Assembly (NCBI GenBank): GCA_913009355.1
Contig: CAJVYN010000001.1
Span: 1 to 52,338, forward strand
Direction of reading: 5' to 3'
DNA length: 52,338 nt
From: an uncultured bacterium
GTDB taxonomy: Bacteria; Planctomycetota; Phycisphaerae; Sedimentisphaerales; Anaerobacaceae
Below, piece after piece: positions 25,600-34,094 of the stretch. The position numbers and the translations under genes are program-made. The number at the start of each line of letters is the position of its first letter. The stretch's first letter is position 1. Below the pieces are notes generated by a model that ran no database searches, was not told the DNA's origin, and worked only from the letters and a program-made list of their open reading frames with translations.

Positions 25600-25997
25600 T
25601 AACTCACCGTACAAAGTATTTCGCCGCCGACATTGGCCTGGCGACAGTTTTTATCACTCATCACACCCTTGCTTGTCGAAACGATTGCTATACCGTAACC
25701 GGCTAAAACATGCGGCAACTGGTCAACAGGCAAATAGATTCTTCTGCCTGGTTTACTCGTTCTTGTTACTTCGCTAATAACAGGTTTACCATCCTGGTCG
25801 TATTTTAGAGTAACTCTTAGTATTCCCTGGTTGCCGTCATCGATTCGGTCAAAATCTTCGATGTAACCTTCCTTTTTTAAAACAGTCGCTATGCCCTCAC
25901 AGATCTTCGATGCTTTAATATTGACCTGCTCTCTATTTATTCGCACAGCGTTGCGAATTCTCGTCAGCATATCAGCGATTGGGTCGCTCAAACTCAT
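25599..25997 (-). CDS. rpsH: Ribosomal protein S8
   Basis: 132 residues: SDPIADMLTRIRNA at the N-terminus and GVMSDKNCRQANVGGEILCTVS at the C-terminus (STSKGVMSD is diagnostic). 16S central-domain binder and, in other bacteria, the spc-operon repressor. Shares one base with rplF. Confidence 0.97.
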   Translation of the reverse strand: MSLSDPIADMLTRIRNAVRINREQVNIKASKICEGIATVLKKEGYIEDFDRIDDGNQGILRVTLKYDQDGKPVISEVTRTSKPGRRIYLPVDQLPHVLAGYGIAIVSTSKGVMSDKNCRQANVGGEILCTVS

Positions 25998-26061
25998 ATT
26001 CGTACCTCATATTTCGTACATCATATATCGCATTTCTTTTAACGATATACGCACGGCAAGT

Positions 26062-26247
26062 CTACCAACTGGCTTTTTTCACTCCTGGAATTTTTCCTTC
26101 GTTGGCTAACGTTCTAAAGCAAATCCGGCAAACTTTGAACTTGCGATAAACAGCCCTGGCTCTTCCACAAAGCTGGCAACGCCTATATTGCCTAACGCGA
26201 AACTTTTGTTTCTTTTCTGCCTTGTTTTCCAGCGCTGTAGTTGACAT
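26062..26247 (-). CDS. rpsN: Ribosomal protein S14, zinc-binding short form
   Basis: 61 residues from the ATG at 26247, chosen because TTGGAG lies 7 bases upstream; a longer start at 26265 would read through that site. The zinc knuckle CQLC..CRIC and the ending [10 protein letters not shown] identify the type Z form. Confidence 0.94.
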   Translation of the reverse strand: MSTTALENKAEKKQKFRVRQYRRCQLCGRARAVYRKFKVCRICFRTLANEGKIPGVKKASW

Positions 26248-26295
26248 CCACACACTCCAAATCAATTAACTATCGATTATTTTCTATCCACTCTC

Positions 26296-26313
26296 CGTAG
26301 TAAGACTACTACG
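26296..26313. repeat. Hairpin in rplE-rpsN spacer
   Basis: CGTAGTA (26296-26302) and TACTACG (26307-26313) form a perfect 7-bp stem with a 4-base loop, flanked by ATTGATTATT words. Confidence 0.5.
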
Positions 26314-26348
26314 AAGGATAAATTGATTATTCTTAGCAGTTTTTCCAA

Positions 26349-26906
26349 TTATTCATTATCCGGTTTTGGCTTCTTAAACGGCATACCAAAGAGAGTTAAC
26401 ATCTCCCTTGCTTCCTCATCAGTATTTGCGGTTGTCACAAAGGTTATGTTCATACCTTGCTGAAACTCAATCTTCGCGGGGTTGATTTCCGGAAAAACAC
26501 TCTGCTCAATTAGTCCCATCGAGTAATTGCCTCTACCGTCAAAACTGTTTGGGTCAAGACCTCGAAAATCTCTTACCCTCGGAATTGCAAGACTAATAAG
26601 CCTATCCATAAATTCATACATTCGCACGCCGCGGACAGTAACTTTCAGACCGGTTTCATCGCCCTGACGAACTTTGAAATTCGAAACGCTTTTTTTGGCT
26701 TTACAGACAACCGGCGCCTGTCCTGTAATCATCATCAGGTCCTTTTTAGCCAGTTCCAGAAATTTTTTATCCTGCGCTGCTTTGCCCACACCCATAGAGA
26801 CAATGACCTTCTCCATCCGCGGCACAGCCATAGGATTCTTATACTCAAACTCCTTGGTCAATTCCGGAACTATCTTAGACTTATATACATCTTTCAAACG
26901 TGTCAT
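26349..26906 (-). CDS. rplE: Ribosomal protein L5
   Basis: 185 residues starting MTRLKDVYKSKIVPEL, with NPMAVPRMEKVIVSMGVG, RDFRGLDPNSFDGRGNYSMG and a C-terminal TTANTDEEAREMLTLFGMPF. Binds 5S rRNA and touches the P-site tRNA. Order rplX-rplE-rpsN is canonical. Confidence 0.97.
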   Translation of the reverse strand: MTRLKDVYKSKIVPELTKEFEYKNPMAVPRMEKVIVSMGVGKAAQDKKFLELAKKDLMMITGQAPVVCKAKKSVSNFKVRQGDETGLKVTVRGVRMYEFMDRLISLAIPRVRDFRGLDPNSFDGRGNYSMGLIEQSVFPEINPAKIEFQQGMNITFVTTANTDEEAREMLTLFGMPFKKPKPDNE

Positions 26907-26939
26907 ATCTCATATATCGTATCTCGAACGAGACACACC

Positions 26940-27281
26940 TCACACTTCACTTTTCACTTTTCTGACAACACCAATTTCGGTATTGTCAACGGCAACTCGC
27001 CTTTTGCTCCCATCCTCATTTAGCTGATAACGAACCCTACTGCCTCTCGAGCTTTTCGGATTTACCGGCAGCACATTACTTATATGTATCGGCTGTTCAA
27101 CACTGATGCGGCCTCCCTGAGGATTTCTGCGTGAAGGCCGAACGTGTTTTTTTGCTATATTGTGTCCCTGAACCATTACCTTATTCTTTTCAGGATAGAC
27201 ATGCAGCACTCTGCCGGTAGCACCTTTATGGTCACCAGCTATAATCTCAACCATATCACCTTTTTTTATATGTAGAGCCAT
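26940..27281 (-). CDS. rplX: Ribosomal protein L24
   Basis: 113 residues with the KOW motif (KKGDMVEIIAGDHKGATGRV) and NIAKKHVRPSRRNPQGGR. Assembly-initiator protein of the 50S. Preceded by a strong 15-bp hairpin in the spacer to rplN. Confidence 0.96.
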   Translation of the reverse strand: MALHIKKGDMVEIIAGDHKGATGRVLHVYPEKNKVMVQGHNIAKKHVRPSRRNPQGGRISVEQPIHISNVLPVNPKSSRGSRVRYQLNEDGSKRRVAVDNTEIGVVRKVKSEV

Positions 27282-27310
27282 CTTTCAATCTCGTATTGCG
27301 TATATCGTAT

Positions 27311-27351
27311 TGCGTGATGCGTATTTCTCCTCACGCAATACGCATCACGCA
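27311..27351. repeat. 15-bp perfect hairpin in rplN-rplX spacer
   Basis: TGCGTGATGCGTATT (27311-27325) and AATACGCATCACGCA (27337-27351) form a perfect stem with an 11-base loop. The arms consist of GCGTAT/ACGCA words. There is no U-run after it on the transcribed strand, so it is not a standard terminator. Confidence 0.75.
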
Positions 27352-27364
27352 CGACGCACAACGT

Positions 27365-27751
27365 TTACACTACTTCACTTGCCAACGAAATAATTTTCAT
27401 ATAATTTTTTTCACGAAGTTCGCGGGCAACCGCACCGAAAATTCTTGTTCCTATGGGATTACCATCGCCATCAATCATCACAGCAGCATTACTATCGAAC
27501 CTCACATAACTACCATCAGGACGTTTCACAGGACTTTTAGTGCGGATAATAACGCACTTGTGCACCTTCTTGTCGTCCAGTTGGCAGGTCGGCAATGATT
27601 TCTTTATAGCAACACAAACAATGTCTCCTACCGACGCTACAGGACGGGTCTTCTTACCGCGGGCTCCGCCTCTTCCAAGAACCTTAATACATAACGCCGA
27701 CTTGACACCTGAGTTGTCAGCTATATCCAACATTGTTTCCTGCTGAATCAT
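27365..27751 (-). CDS. rplN: Ribosomal protein L14
   Basis: 128 residues starting [18 protein letters not shown], with [13 protein letters not shown], the family signature near [17 protein letters not shown], and the [21 protein letters not shown]-terminus. First gene of the spc group. Confidence 0.97.
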   Translation of the reverse strand: MIQQETMLDIADNSGVKSALCIKVLGRGGARGKKTRPVASVGDIVCVAIKKSLPTCQLDDKKVHKCVIIRTKSPVKRPDGSYVRFDSNAAVMIDGDGNPIGTRIFGAVARELREKNYMKIISLASEVV

Positions 27752-27821
27752 TTTCGTATCTCGTATCTGGTTTCATTCTTTTTGCGAATGAACCCTGGTT
27801 TCATGCTCGGCGTGTGGCGAT

Positions 27822-28064
27822 TCACGCTTCCTGCTGAACAGCCTTTTCTACAACTCTTACAAGACGCCAACTTTTGGTTTTGCTATAAGGCCTGCACTGG
27901 GCAACTTCAACAACATCACCGACACCACAACTGTTATGCTCATCATGGACACCAAGCTTCGTTCTGCGTTTTACGTATTTACCGTATTTCGGGTGCTTGA
28001 CCTTGAAGTCAATAGCAACTTTAATGCTTTTATCACCGCTTCGGCTTATCACCACACCAGTCAT
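27822..28064 (-). CDS. rpsQ: Ribosomal protein S17
   Basis: 80 residues from the ATG at 28064 ([19 protein letters not shown]). The OB-fold continues through [19 protein letters not shown] and the [16 protein letters not shown]-terminus. A longer frame from 28151 would add 29 residues coded by spacer words (TTTGCAGTTTGCAGTTT on the plus strand); these match no S17 N-terminus, so I prefer the short form. Confidence 0.92.
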   Translation of the reverse strand: MTGVVISRSGDKSIKVAIDFKVKHPKYGKYVKRRTKLGVHDEHNSCGVGDVVEVAQCRPYSKTKSWRLVRVVEKAVQQEA

Positions 28065-28193
28065 AGTTTTGAGTTTGCAGTTTGCAGTTTCGAGTTCTTG
28101 GTTCTGCATCTTCGATTTCCAATCGTCAATCTCGCAAAAACTAAAAGCCAAAAGTCATGCTTTAAAATTTAAAACCTGATTCAACTTTAAGTT

Positions 28194-28397
28194 TTACGCT
28201 ATAGTTTTATGTTTTTCGCTTTCCCGCATTACCGTTTTAATCCTGGCGATATCGCGTCTGACATTAGTTACGGCCTTGGAATTCTCCAGTTTTTCCGTAA
28301 CCGCCTGCGAGTGCAAATCGAACAAATGCCTCTGGATTTCTTCCAGTTTACTCTCAAGCTCATCAGGACTCATCTCACGGTAATGCTGCGCTTTCAT
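28194..28397 (-). CDS. rpmC: Ribosomal protein L29
   Basis: 67 residues from the ATG at 28397 (MKAQHYREMSPDELESKLEE), with AGAGGA about 11 bases upstream; the TTG two codons earlier is less likely. Two-helix coiled hairpin near the exit tunnel with VRRDIARIKTVMRE. Confidence 0.94.
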   Translation of the reverse strand: MKAQHYREMSPDELESKLEEIQRHLFDLHSQAVTEKLENSKAVTNVRRDIARIKTVMRESEKHKTIA

Positions 28398-28507
28398 TAT
28401 CAAGCTTTCCTCTTCTTTGCCACAAAGTCACTAAGATTTTATCATATTTATTTTTTTAACTCTTATCTTTTTTTATGACTTCGTGTCCCTGTGGCCGAAA
28501 TTCCTTA

Positions 28508-28927
28508 CTACAATGAATGTCTTCGCTTAACAAACCTGCACCTAATCGGCATTTTATGAGCGACCCTGACCAACGCCTGCTTTGCCACATCCTCACTTAC
28601 ACCGCCAATCTCGAAGCAAACCTGTCCGGGTCGAACTCTGGCAACCCAAAATTCTGGCTCACCCTTGCCTTTTCCCATTCGCGTTTCCAACGGCTTGGCA
28701 CTTACCGGCTTGTGTGGAAACAGCCTAAGATAGACTTTGCCTTCACGATGCAAAAAATGAGTCGCTGCAACTCGACCCGCCTCAATGTGCCTGGCGGTAA
28801 TCCAGCTACCTTCCAAGGCCTGCAGCCCATACTCGCCAAACGCTACGAAATTGCTTCGGCAGGCATTGCCCTTCATTCTGCCGCGCTGGCTCTTGCGGTG
28901 CTTAACTCTTTTTGGCATCATTGCCAT
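28508..28927 (-). CDS. rplP: Ribosomal protein L16
   Basis: 139 residues: [37 protein letters not shown] and [24 protein letters not shown]. Organises the A-site tRNA region of the 50S. Starts at 28921 or 28918 are also possible within MAMMPKR. Confidence 0.96.
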   Translation of the reverse strand: MAMMPKRVKHRKSQRGRMKGNACRSNFVAFGEYGLQALEGSWITARHIEAGRVAATHFLHREGKVYLRLFPHKPVSAKPLETRMGKGKGEPEFWVARVRPGQVCFEIGGVSEDVAKQALVRVAHKMPIRCRFVKRRHSL

Positions 28928-28960
28928 TTGTTCAGACCTTTACAAATTGATTATTGCTTA

Positions 28961-29770
28961 CTAATTATCCGGTTTCTCAACATTCTCTGCTGTTTCTGTG
29001 GTCAATGTTTTCTCGGTCTTGACGGCATTTTTACGGCCTTGTACCGGTGCAGCTTTAGGCCTGTTACCACCCCGCGGATTTACGCCGCGCCTTGGCGGAC
29101 GATGCCGGCGAACCTGCCTCGGCTCAATTTCTTCGCCGAATTTGCCTTTATAAATCCAAACTTTAACGCCAATCGCTCCGTATGTTGTCCTAGCTGTTGC
29201 ACATGCGTAATCTACATTAGCATCCAGGGTATGCAGCGGGATACTGCCAAGCTTCTGCGTTTCCTTACGTGCCATTTCTGAGCCTGCCAACCGTCCGCTG
29301 CAGATAATCTTAACTCCTTTAGCACCGGCGTTCATTGCCGATTCGCAATGCTGCTTCATTGCACGCCTGAATGAAGCACGTTTACATAGCTGCTCGGCAA
29401 TTGCTTCGGCTACCAAAGCAGCATTCAGGTCAGGCTCTTTTATCTCGATAACATTGACGCTCACCTTTCGCCCTGTCATATCCTCAAGCTCTTCCCGCAA
29501 CCTATCGACTTCACCACCTCTGGGGCCAATAACTATGCCGGGCCGAGCACTATGCAGTGTTACTTTTACCTCGTTGCGTGTTCGGATCACTTCAACCTTT
29601 GCCACCGCCCCTTTGGGCATTTGACGGTTGTGTTTCTTGTCAACATACCTGCGAATTTTCTGATCCTCGACAAGAAAATCACCGTAGTCGGCCTTGGGAG
29701 CAAACCAAGTGCTTTGCCATCCAAGCGTTATTCCTGTTCTAAAACCTATTGGTGATACTTTCTGACCCAT
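28961..29770 (-). CDS. rpsC: Ribosomal protein S3
   Basis: 269 residues from the ATG at 29770 (MGQKVSPIGFRTGITLGWQS), the invariant S3 start. An in-frame extension to 29818 is spacer word repeat (GTCGCTCATCGCTCGTCGCT) and is rejected. The KH domain shows RPGIVIGPRGGEVDRLRE; the C-domain has GAKGVKIICSGRLAG. An Arg/Pro/Thr-rich tail of about 50 residues extends beyond the usual length. Confidence 0.95.
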   Translation of the reverse strand: MGQKVSPIGFRTGITLGWQSTWFAPKADYGDFLVEDQKIRRYVDKKHNRQMPKGAVAKVEVIRTRNEVKVTLHSARPGIVIGPRGGEVDRLREELEDMTGRKVSVNVIEIKEPDLNAALVAEAIAEQLCKRASFRRAMKQHCESAMNAGAKGVKIICSGRLAGSEMARKETQKLGSIPLHTLDANVDYACATARTTYGAIGVKVWIYKGKFGEEIEPRQVRRHRPPRRGVNPRGGNRPKAAPVQGRKNAVKTEKTLTTETAENVEKPDN

Positions 29771-29828
29771 AATTTCGTCGCTCATCGCTCGTCGCTCGTG
29801 TCTCGGATTGCGAGGCACAGCTCACGAG

Positions 29829-30377
29829 TCACACTTCTGTTACTGTTATATGTATATGGCAGGCCTTTTTGCGAATAGGGTGGGCTCTGCCTCTGTCTTT
29901 TGGTATCCATCTTTTGGTACCAATACGTATTCCCGCATCGTCAACACGTGCTTCACTGACATAAAGATTATCCACATCAGCCTGCTGCTCATCGGCATCT
30001 GCGACGGCACTTTTTAGAACCTTATCAATCATTGTTGCAGCACGTTTTCTTGTGAACTTCAATATATCCATTGCGTCCTGGACACTTCGGCCGGCTATTA
30101 ATCTCGCAACCAATCTGGCCTTGCTGGCTGAACCTGGAGCATAGCGATAAGACGAATGCCAGTCGAGCAAGTCATTTACATCAGCAGATAAGGCAGTCGC
30201 CAGACGCCGAACATCTTCTCTGTGCGGTATGGGCGTAAACAGGCCTTTCTGCCAGTTTTTAACGGCGGCAACTGCTTCTTTTCTATTCAGATTCCCTCTG
30301 ACAAGTTGGCCGGCCAACTGCTCTATACTCATCTGTCGCTGTTCGCAAAGCCGTTTTAATTTATTAGCGCTTAACAT
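29829..30377 (-). CDS. rplV: Ribosomal protein L22 with an extra N-terminal HTH-like domain
   Basis: 182 residues against a usual 110-120. The L22 core occupies about 73-182 (SKARLVARLIAGRSVQDAMD, ILKFTRKRAATMIDKVLKSA, DNLYVSEARVD, KDRGRAHPIRKKACHI). Residues 1-72 look like a Cro/XRE-type helix-turn-helix: LKRLCEQRQMSIEQLAGQL, a recognition-helix-like KEAVAAVKNWQKG, then HREDVRRLATALSADVNDLL. No Met start lies close before the core, and the frame is uninterrupted in a gap otherwise only 41 bases from rpsS. The extension is therefore probably translated. It could bind rRNA or DNA, or regulate its own operon; this is inference. Confidence 0.9.
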   Translation of the reverse strand: MLSANKLKRLCEQRQMSIEQLAGQLVRGNLNRKEAVAAVKNWQKGLFTPIPHREDVRRLATALSADVNDLLDWHSSYRYAPGSASKARLVARLIAGRSVQDAMDILKFTRKRAATMIDKVLKSAVADADEQQADVDNLYVSEARVDDAGIRIGTKRWIPKDRGRAHPIRKKACHIHITVTEV

Positions 30378-30418
30378 ATCTTGTAAATGGATTTATGCGT
30401 TACTCATACACGTATTTA

Positions 30419-30688
30419 CTATCTTATTTTCTTGCTTGAATGACCCTTAAAAGTCCGTGTCGGCGAAAACTCGCCCAGCTTATGTCCAACCATATCCTCG
30501 GTAACAAAAACCTTATGAAACATTTTGCCGTTATGAACCATAAAGGTAAAACCCACAAACTCGGGAATTATCGTACACCTTCTTGCCCAGGTTTTTATCG
30601 GCTCACGGGTGCCGGCTTCAACCTGCCTGTTGACCTTGATAAACAACTTCTCGTCAACATAAGGCCCTTTTTTAAGAGATCTTCCCAT
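30419..30688 (-). CDS. rpsS: Ribosomal protein S19
   Basis: 89 residues starting [15 protein letters not shown], with [20 protein letters not shown] and [20 protein letters not shown]. 30S head protein. S10-operon order. Confidence 0.97.
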   Translation of the reverse strand: MGRSLKKGPYVDEKLFIKVNRQVEAGTREPIKTWARRCTIIPEFVGFTFMVHNGKMFHKVFVTEDMVGHKLGEFSPTRTFKGHSSKKIR

Positions 30689-30718
30689 AATTCTTATCTC
30701 GTATTTAGCTTTACACTT

Positions 30719-31570
30719 TTACAGAACCAGCTGTCCCTGTCTTTTATTTTTTCGTCTTCGAATAATTCTTTTATTGCTTGTATTTCGCGGATTTCTTGTT
30801 TTACCGCCTTTTGCCAGCACACCCGTAGGCGAACAGGGATGCCGTCCGCCGTTTGCCCTGCCTTCCCCGCCACCCATTGGATGAGCAACAGGATTCATTG
30901 CCTTGCCTCTTACGTGGGGTCTGCGTCCCATATGTCGCTTTCGCCCAGCCTTACCGATCCGTACATTTTGATGGTCAGGATTACTCAGTCGGCCAATTGT
31001 CGCCCTGCATTCCTTGCGAACCATCCGCATTTCACCACTTGGCAAAACAATAGTAACCCAATTACCTTCTTTGGCCACAATTTTTGCAGCATTGCCGGCG
31101 CCTCTGACCATTTTACCGCCCTGCCCTGCTGTCATTTCGATATTATGAATCTCCATACTGGCGGGGATAGCTGCCAACGGCATAGCGTTACCAACCTTAG
31201 GTTCACAAGAGGCACCGCTTTCCACCTTATCTCCGGCCTTTATACCCAACGGCGTTAGTATATATCTCTTCTCGCCGTCGCTATAGTGCAGCAGGGATAT
31301 AAAACAATTCCTGTTAGGGTCGTATTCAACCGTTGCCACCTTTGCGGAGACACCATCTTTATTACGCTTAAAATCAATGAGACGGTAAATTTTCCTTGCC
31401 CCGCCGCCTCTAAACCGCGTAGTAGTAACGCCGTGATGATTTCTTCCGCCGGTCTTTTTTATCCGCCTGCAAAGCGACTTCTCAGGCTTGGCCGCAGTCA
31501 ACTCGGCATAATCATTTACCGAACTGTTTCTGCGTCCCGGACTCGTTGGTTTATAAACTCGAATACCCAT
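30719..31570 (-). CDS. rplB: Ribosomal protein L2
   Basis: 283 residues starting MGIRVYKPTSPGRRN. The central OB/SH3 domains carry GGRNHHGVTTTRFRGGG and IELTAGQGGK-like NIEMTAGQGGKMVRGAG. The peptidyl-transferase-region loop is NPVAHPMGGGEGRANGGRHP, with the conserved His. Normal length. Confidence 0.97.
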   Translation of the reverse strand: MGIRVYKPTSPGRRNSSVNDYAELTAAKPEKSLCRRIKKTGGRNHHGVTTTRFRGGGARKIYRLIDFKRNKDGVSAKVATVEYDPNRNCFISLLHYSDGEKRYILTPLGIKAGDKVESGASCEPKVGNAMPLAAIPASMEIHNIEMTAGQGGKMVRGAGNAAKIVAKEGNWVTIVLPSGEMRMVRKECRATIGRLSNPDHQNVRIGKAGRKRHMGRRPHVRGKAMNPVAHPMGGGEGRANGGRHPCSPTGVLAKGGKTRNPRNTSNKRIIRRRKNKRQGQLVL

Positions 31571-31607
31571 AATTCGTATCTCGTATTTCGTATCTCGCTT
31601 CAGGTTC
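31571..31607. repeat. CGTATCTCGTATTTCG word repeat between rplW and rplB
   Basis: ATTCGTATCTCGTATTTCGT followed by ATCTCGCTTC fills almost the whole spacer. Confidence 0.55.
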
Positions 31608-31886
31608 TTAGAACAAATCTATATGATAATCCGGCTCCAAAAATACAACCGCTTTTTTCCAGCTTGGTGTCTGCCCGAAGCTCCTGCCTTTGCGGCGATA
31701 CTTACCTTTCCGGTTAGCAGTTCTGACTTTGCGCACCTTGACGCTGTATATTTTCTCTACAGCGTTTTTTATTTCCGGTTTATTGGCCCTTTTGTTTACC
31801 TCAAAGCAGTAAGCACCTTTTGTATTCGCAAAGTGCATCCCCTGCTCTGTAACCAAAGGCCGAATTATTATATTATAGTTGTCCAC
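31608..31886 (-). CDS. rplW: Ribosomal protein L23
   Basis: 92 residues with IIRPLVTEQGMHFANTKGAY, FEVNKRANKPEIKNAVEKIY and the VKVRKVRTANRKGKYRR loop at the tunnel exit. The start is a GTG at 31886 that lies in the first unit of a tandem 17-base repeat (31881-31931). Two further upstream GTGs in the repeat open only 11- and 15-codon frames. Confidence 0.94.
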   Translation of the reverse strand: MDNYNIIIRPLVTEQGMHFANTKGAYCFEVNKRANKPEIKNAVEKIYSVKVRKVRTANRKGKYRRKGRSFGQTPSWKKAVVFLEPDYHIDLF

Positions 31887-31931
31887 AAGTTATAGCCGTC
31901 CACAAGTTATAGCTGCCCACAAGTTTTTAAT
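31881..31931. repeat. Three tandem 17-base repeats over the rplW start codon
   Basis: GTCCACAAGTTATAGCC (31881-31897), GTCCACAAGTTATAGCT (31898-31914) and a degenerate third unit (31915-31931). On the transcribed strand each includes ACTTGTGG, so the GTG initiation site of rplW is triplicated in three different frames. Confidence 0.75.
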
Positions 31932-31939
31932 CGGACCTG

Positions 31940-32590
31940 TTAATTTTCACTTCGTTCGTCTTTATTCAAAAGAGACAGGAATGCCTCTTTAGTAAACAAC
32001 ATTTTACTGTGATTACAGATATCGCCGGCGTTCAAATCAGCCACAGGCATAAGAGCCACTCTTGAAACGTTCCTGGCTGATTTATAAAGGTTTGCGTCTA
32101 TGGAGCTAATCGCTACGAGACAACTGCCTTTATTTAAAATTTTTAAGTTACTCAAAACACTTACGAAATCTCTGGTGCGCGGCTTTTCAAAGCTCAGTTC
32201 GTCAACCACTACAATATTATTACTCAAAAGCTTTGCTAATACTGCCGAGTCTCTGGCTAATTTTCTTTGCTTTTTAGGCATACGTTTACTGAAATCTCTG
32301 ACAACCTTTGCGAAGGTAACACCACCGCCAACACGTTTGCCGGTTCTGCTGTTGCCAACTCTGGCATTGCCCGTACCCTTCTGCCTGAACAGCTTTCTGG
32401 TCGAGCCGACTACCATGCCCCTGCTTTTGGTTGTAGCTGTTCCCACGCGCTTATTGGCGTGATACATAACAATTGCCTGCTTAAGCAACGGGTACCTGAC
32501 CGAGCCGCCAAAAGCCAGCTCATCGACCTTCAAGCTGTCGATCTCTTTACCATCTCTGTTGTAAACAGTCAAATCAATCATCTTTTTCAT
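31940..32590 (-). CDS. rplD: Ribosomal protein L4
   Basis: 216 residues with RVGTATTKSRGMVVGSTRK, FRQKGTGNARVGNSRTGKRV (tunnel-lining loop) and the C-domain (VVDELSFEKPRTRDF, VSNLKILNKG-like). In E. coli L4 represses the S10 operon from its leader; the long leader upstream of rpsJ here would be the place to look. Confidence 0.96.
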   Translation of the reverse strand: MKKMIDLTVYNRDGKEIDSLKVDELAFGGSVRYPLLKQAIVMYHANKRVGTATTKSRGMVVGSTRKLFRQKGTGNARVGNSRTGKRVGGGVTFAKVVRDFSKRMPKKQRKLARDSAVLAKLLSNNIVVVDELSFEKPRTRDFVSVLSNLKILNKGSCLVAISSIDANLYKSARNVSRVALMPVADLNAGDICNHSKMLFTKEAFLSLLNKDERSEN

Positions 32591-32633
32591 ATCTCGTTGT
32601 TCGTGTCCCGTCTCCAGTAACTCGGGGCACGGG

Positions 32634-33281
32634 TCACACTTTTTGGGAGCTACGCACTATGACATAGCCGCCGGCGGAGCCTGGTACAGAACCTTTGACC
32701 ACTAATAAGTTTTTCTCTTCGTCTATCGCCACCAGACTATGGCTTTTTGTTGTAACTCTGCAGCTACCCATATGCCCTGCCATTTTCTTACCTTTTTTAA
32801 GATTTCCACCATGTCCGGCATCGCTGGCAAAACTTGATATCGAGCCGGGCGCTCTATGCTTTCGTTCCGTGCCGTGTGAAGCCGGGAAACCGCCAAAGCC
32901 GTGCCGCTTCATCACGCCGGCGAAGCCTTTGCCCTTGCTGGTACCAATAACATCGACAGATTTGCTTTCCGCAAAAACCGAGACCGTGATAAGGTCTCCA
33001 ATTTTGCACTCCGGTTTAGCATTGTCCGGCAATCGCATCTCTTTGACGAATTTCTTTGGCGTTGTATTGGCTTTTTTAGCATGTCCGGTTTCCGGATTAT
33101 TCCTGCGTGACGGCTTCACATCGTCGAAACCGAACTGAACGGCATTGTAGCCGTCAGTCTCGCCCGTTTTAACCTGCATAACAGCACACGGGCCGGCCTG
33201 TATGACCGTAACGGGCAACAACTTACCCGATTCGTCATAGACCTGAGTCATTCCAACTTTCTTTCCCAATAACATTGCCAT
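32634..33281 (-). CDS. rplC: Ribosomal protein L3
   Basis: 215 residues from the ATG at 33281 (MAMLLGKKVGMTQVYDESG), preceded by GAGGAA at 9-base spacing. A frame from 33323 would add spacer words (CGTCGCTCGTGCCCC region) and is rejected. The diagnostic FAGVMKRHGFGGFPASHGT and AGHMGSCRVTTKS are present. Confidence 0.95.
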   Translation of the reverse strand: MAMLLGKKVGMTQVYDESGKLLPVTVIQAGPCAVMQVKTGETDGYNAVQFGFDDVKPSRRNNPETGHAKKANTTPKKFVKEMRLPDNAKPECKIGDLITVSVFAESKSVDVIGTSKGKGFAGVMKRHGFGGFPASHGTERKHRAPGSISSFASDAGHGGNLKKGKKMAGHMGSCRVTTKSHSLVAIDEEKNLLVVKGSVPGSAGGYVIVRSSQKV

Positions 33282-33335
33282 TATTTCATTCCTCGTCGCT
33301 CGTGCCCCGCTCACTCGAGTCACGGGGGCACCAAG

Positions 33336-33650
33336 TCACGCCTTTATCTTTACAAAAACGCCTGCCGGCACCACCAAACGGTTCAACACTTCAACTGTTC
33401 TTGCGTTGGCCTCGTGAATGTCTATCAGACGCTTGTGAGTTCTTAACTCAAACTGCTCACGCGATTTCTTATCGATGTGGGGACTTCGCAAAACGGTGTA
33501 CCTTTCGATACGAGTAGGCAATGGCACCGGCCCACTGACCTTGGCATTGGTCCTTCGAGCGTGCTCTACTATCTCCTTAGCAGATGCATCAAGAGCCCTA
33601 TGGTCGTAGGCCTCCATTCTGATTCTTATTCTTTCAGTTTCAGCAGCCAT
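33336..33650 (-). CDS. rpsJ: Ribosomal protein S10
   Basis: 104 residues from the ATG at 33650 ([20 protein letters not shown]), with GAGGAAAG six bases upstream; a start at 33674 would include the Shine-Dalgarno itself. [25 protein letters not shown] is the S10 core (given here in part). First gene of the S10 operon, driven by its own promoter about 440 bases upstream. Confidence 0.95.
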   Translation of the reverse strand: MAAETERIRIRMEAYDHRALDASAKEIVEHARRTNAKVSGPVPLPTRIERYTVLRSPHIDKKSREQFELRTHKRLIDIHEANARTVEVLNRLVVPAGVFVKIKA

Positions 33651-34094
33651 AACTTTCCTCGACGTTTTCGCCAACGCAAAAGTTTTATTTCAAATTCACG
33701 CTTCAAAATTTATAAGACTCTGAAGTATATCAGCTTATAAATCAGACGCAAGATAAAAAAATTTACTCTTAGCACAGCGTATAGTTCTTTATTATCCGCT
33801 AAATCTATCTTGCTTGATTTTGGCAGGAAAGGCCTTTTAATTGATTATTGATTATTGATTATTTTTTTATGTTTTCTTCTATCGTCAATTATCGATAATC
33901 AATAATCACTCGCCTTCCTTAAAGAGTTCGGGTTCGGACCATTTTGCGGCCCTTCTAAAGCCATTCGTCGGCTTCGGTATACCCCTAAGTATTTAATAAA
34001 CCATCCTTGACTACCAAATCACAGATATGCCACAGCCCAACTGGTTTTACGCAAAGTCATCCCTGACAATGCTCGCTACGGCTGAAAAACTCCG
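33651..34094 (-). promoter_or_regulatory. Long 5' leader of the S10 operon, possibly structured
   Basis: About 440 bases separate the predicted start near 34088 and rpsJ. A GC-rich island (about 33911-33995 on the plus strand) contrasts with AT-rich flanks. On the transcribed strand it includes GGGCC-GCAAAAT-GGTCC, a 5-base hairpin with two-base asymmetry, and runs such as CCGAAGCCGACGAATGGC. It is followed by a TTGATTATTGATTATTGATT / AATCAATAATC inverted word repeat (33840-33910). No gene is seen in it. A regulatory leader is inferred from length and position only. Confidence 0.45.
33840..33910. repeat. TTGATTA word repeat forming an inverted repeat
   Basis: TTGATTATTGATTATTGATT near 33841 faces TCGATAATCAATAATCA near 33891 across an AT-rich loop. 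The same words recur at 41640-41690 and 37265-37285. Confidence 0.65.

Noticed and set aside
28065-28151. 29-residue N-terminal extension of S17
   Set aside because: Coded by TTTGCAGTTTGCAG words; the S17 core begins at the ATG at 28064.
28517-29281. 254-codon plus-strand frame opposite rplP/rpsC
   Set aside because: Entirely antisense to two ribosomal protein genes.
29771-29818. 16-residue N-terminal extension of S3
   Set aside because: Coded by CGTCGCTCGT spacer words; the invariant MGQKVSP start lies at 29770.
30440-31258. 272-codon plus-strand frame opposite rpsS/rplB
   Set aside because: Antisense to conserved ribosomal protein genes; Cys/Phe/His-rich translation typical of a shadow.
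33840-33910. Possible CRISPR array because of regular TTGATTA units
   Set aside because: Units are 7-8 bases with no spacers; it is a tandem word repeat with an inverted partner.
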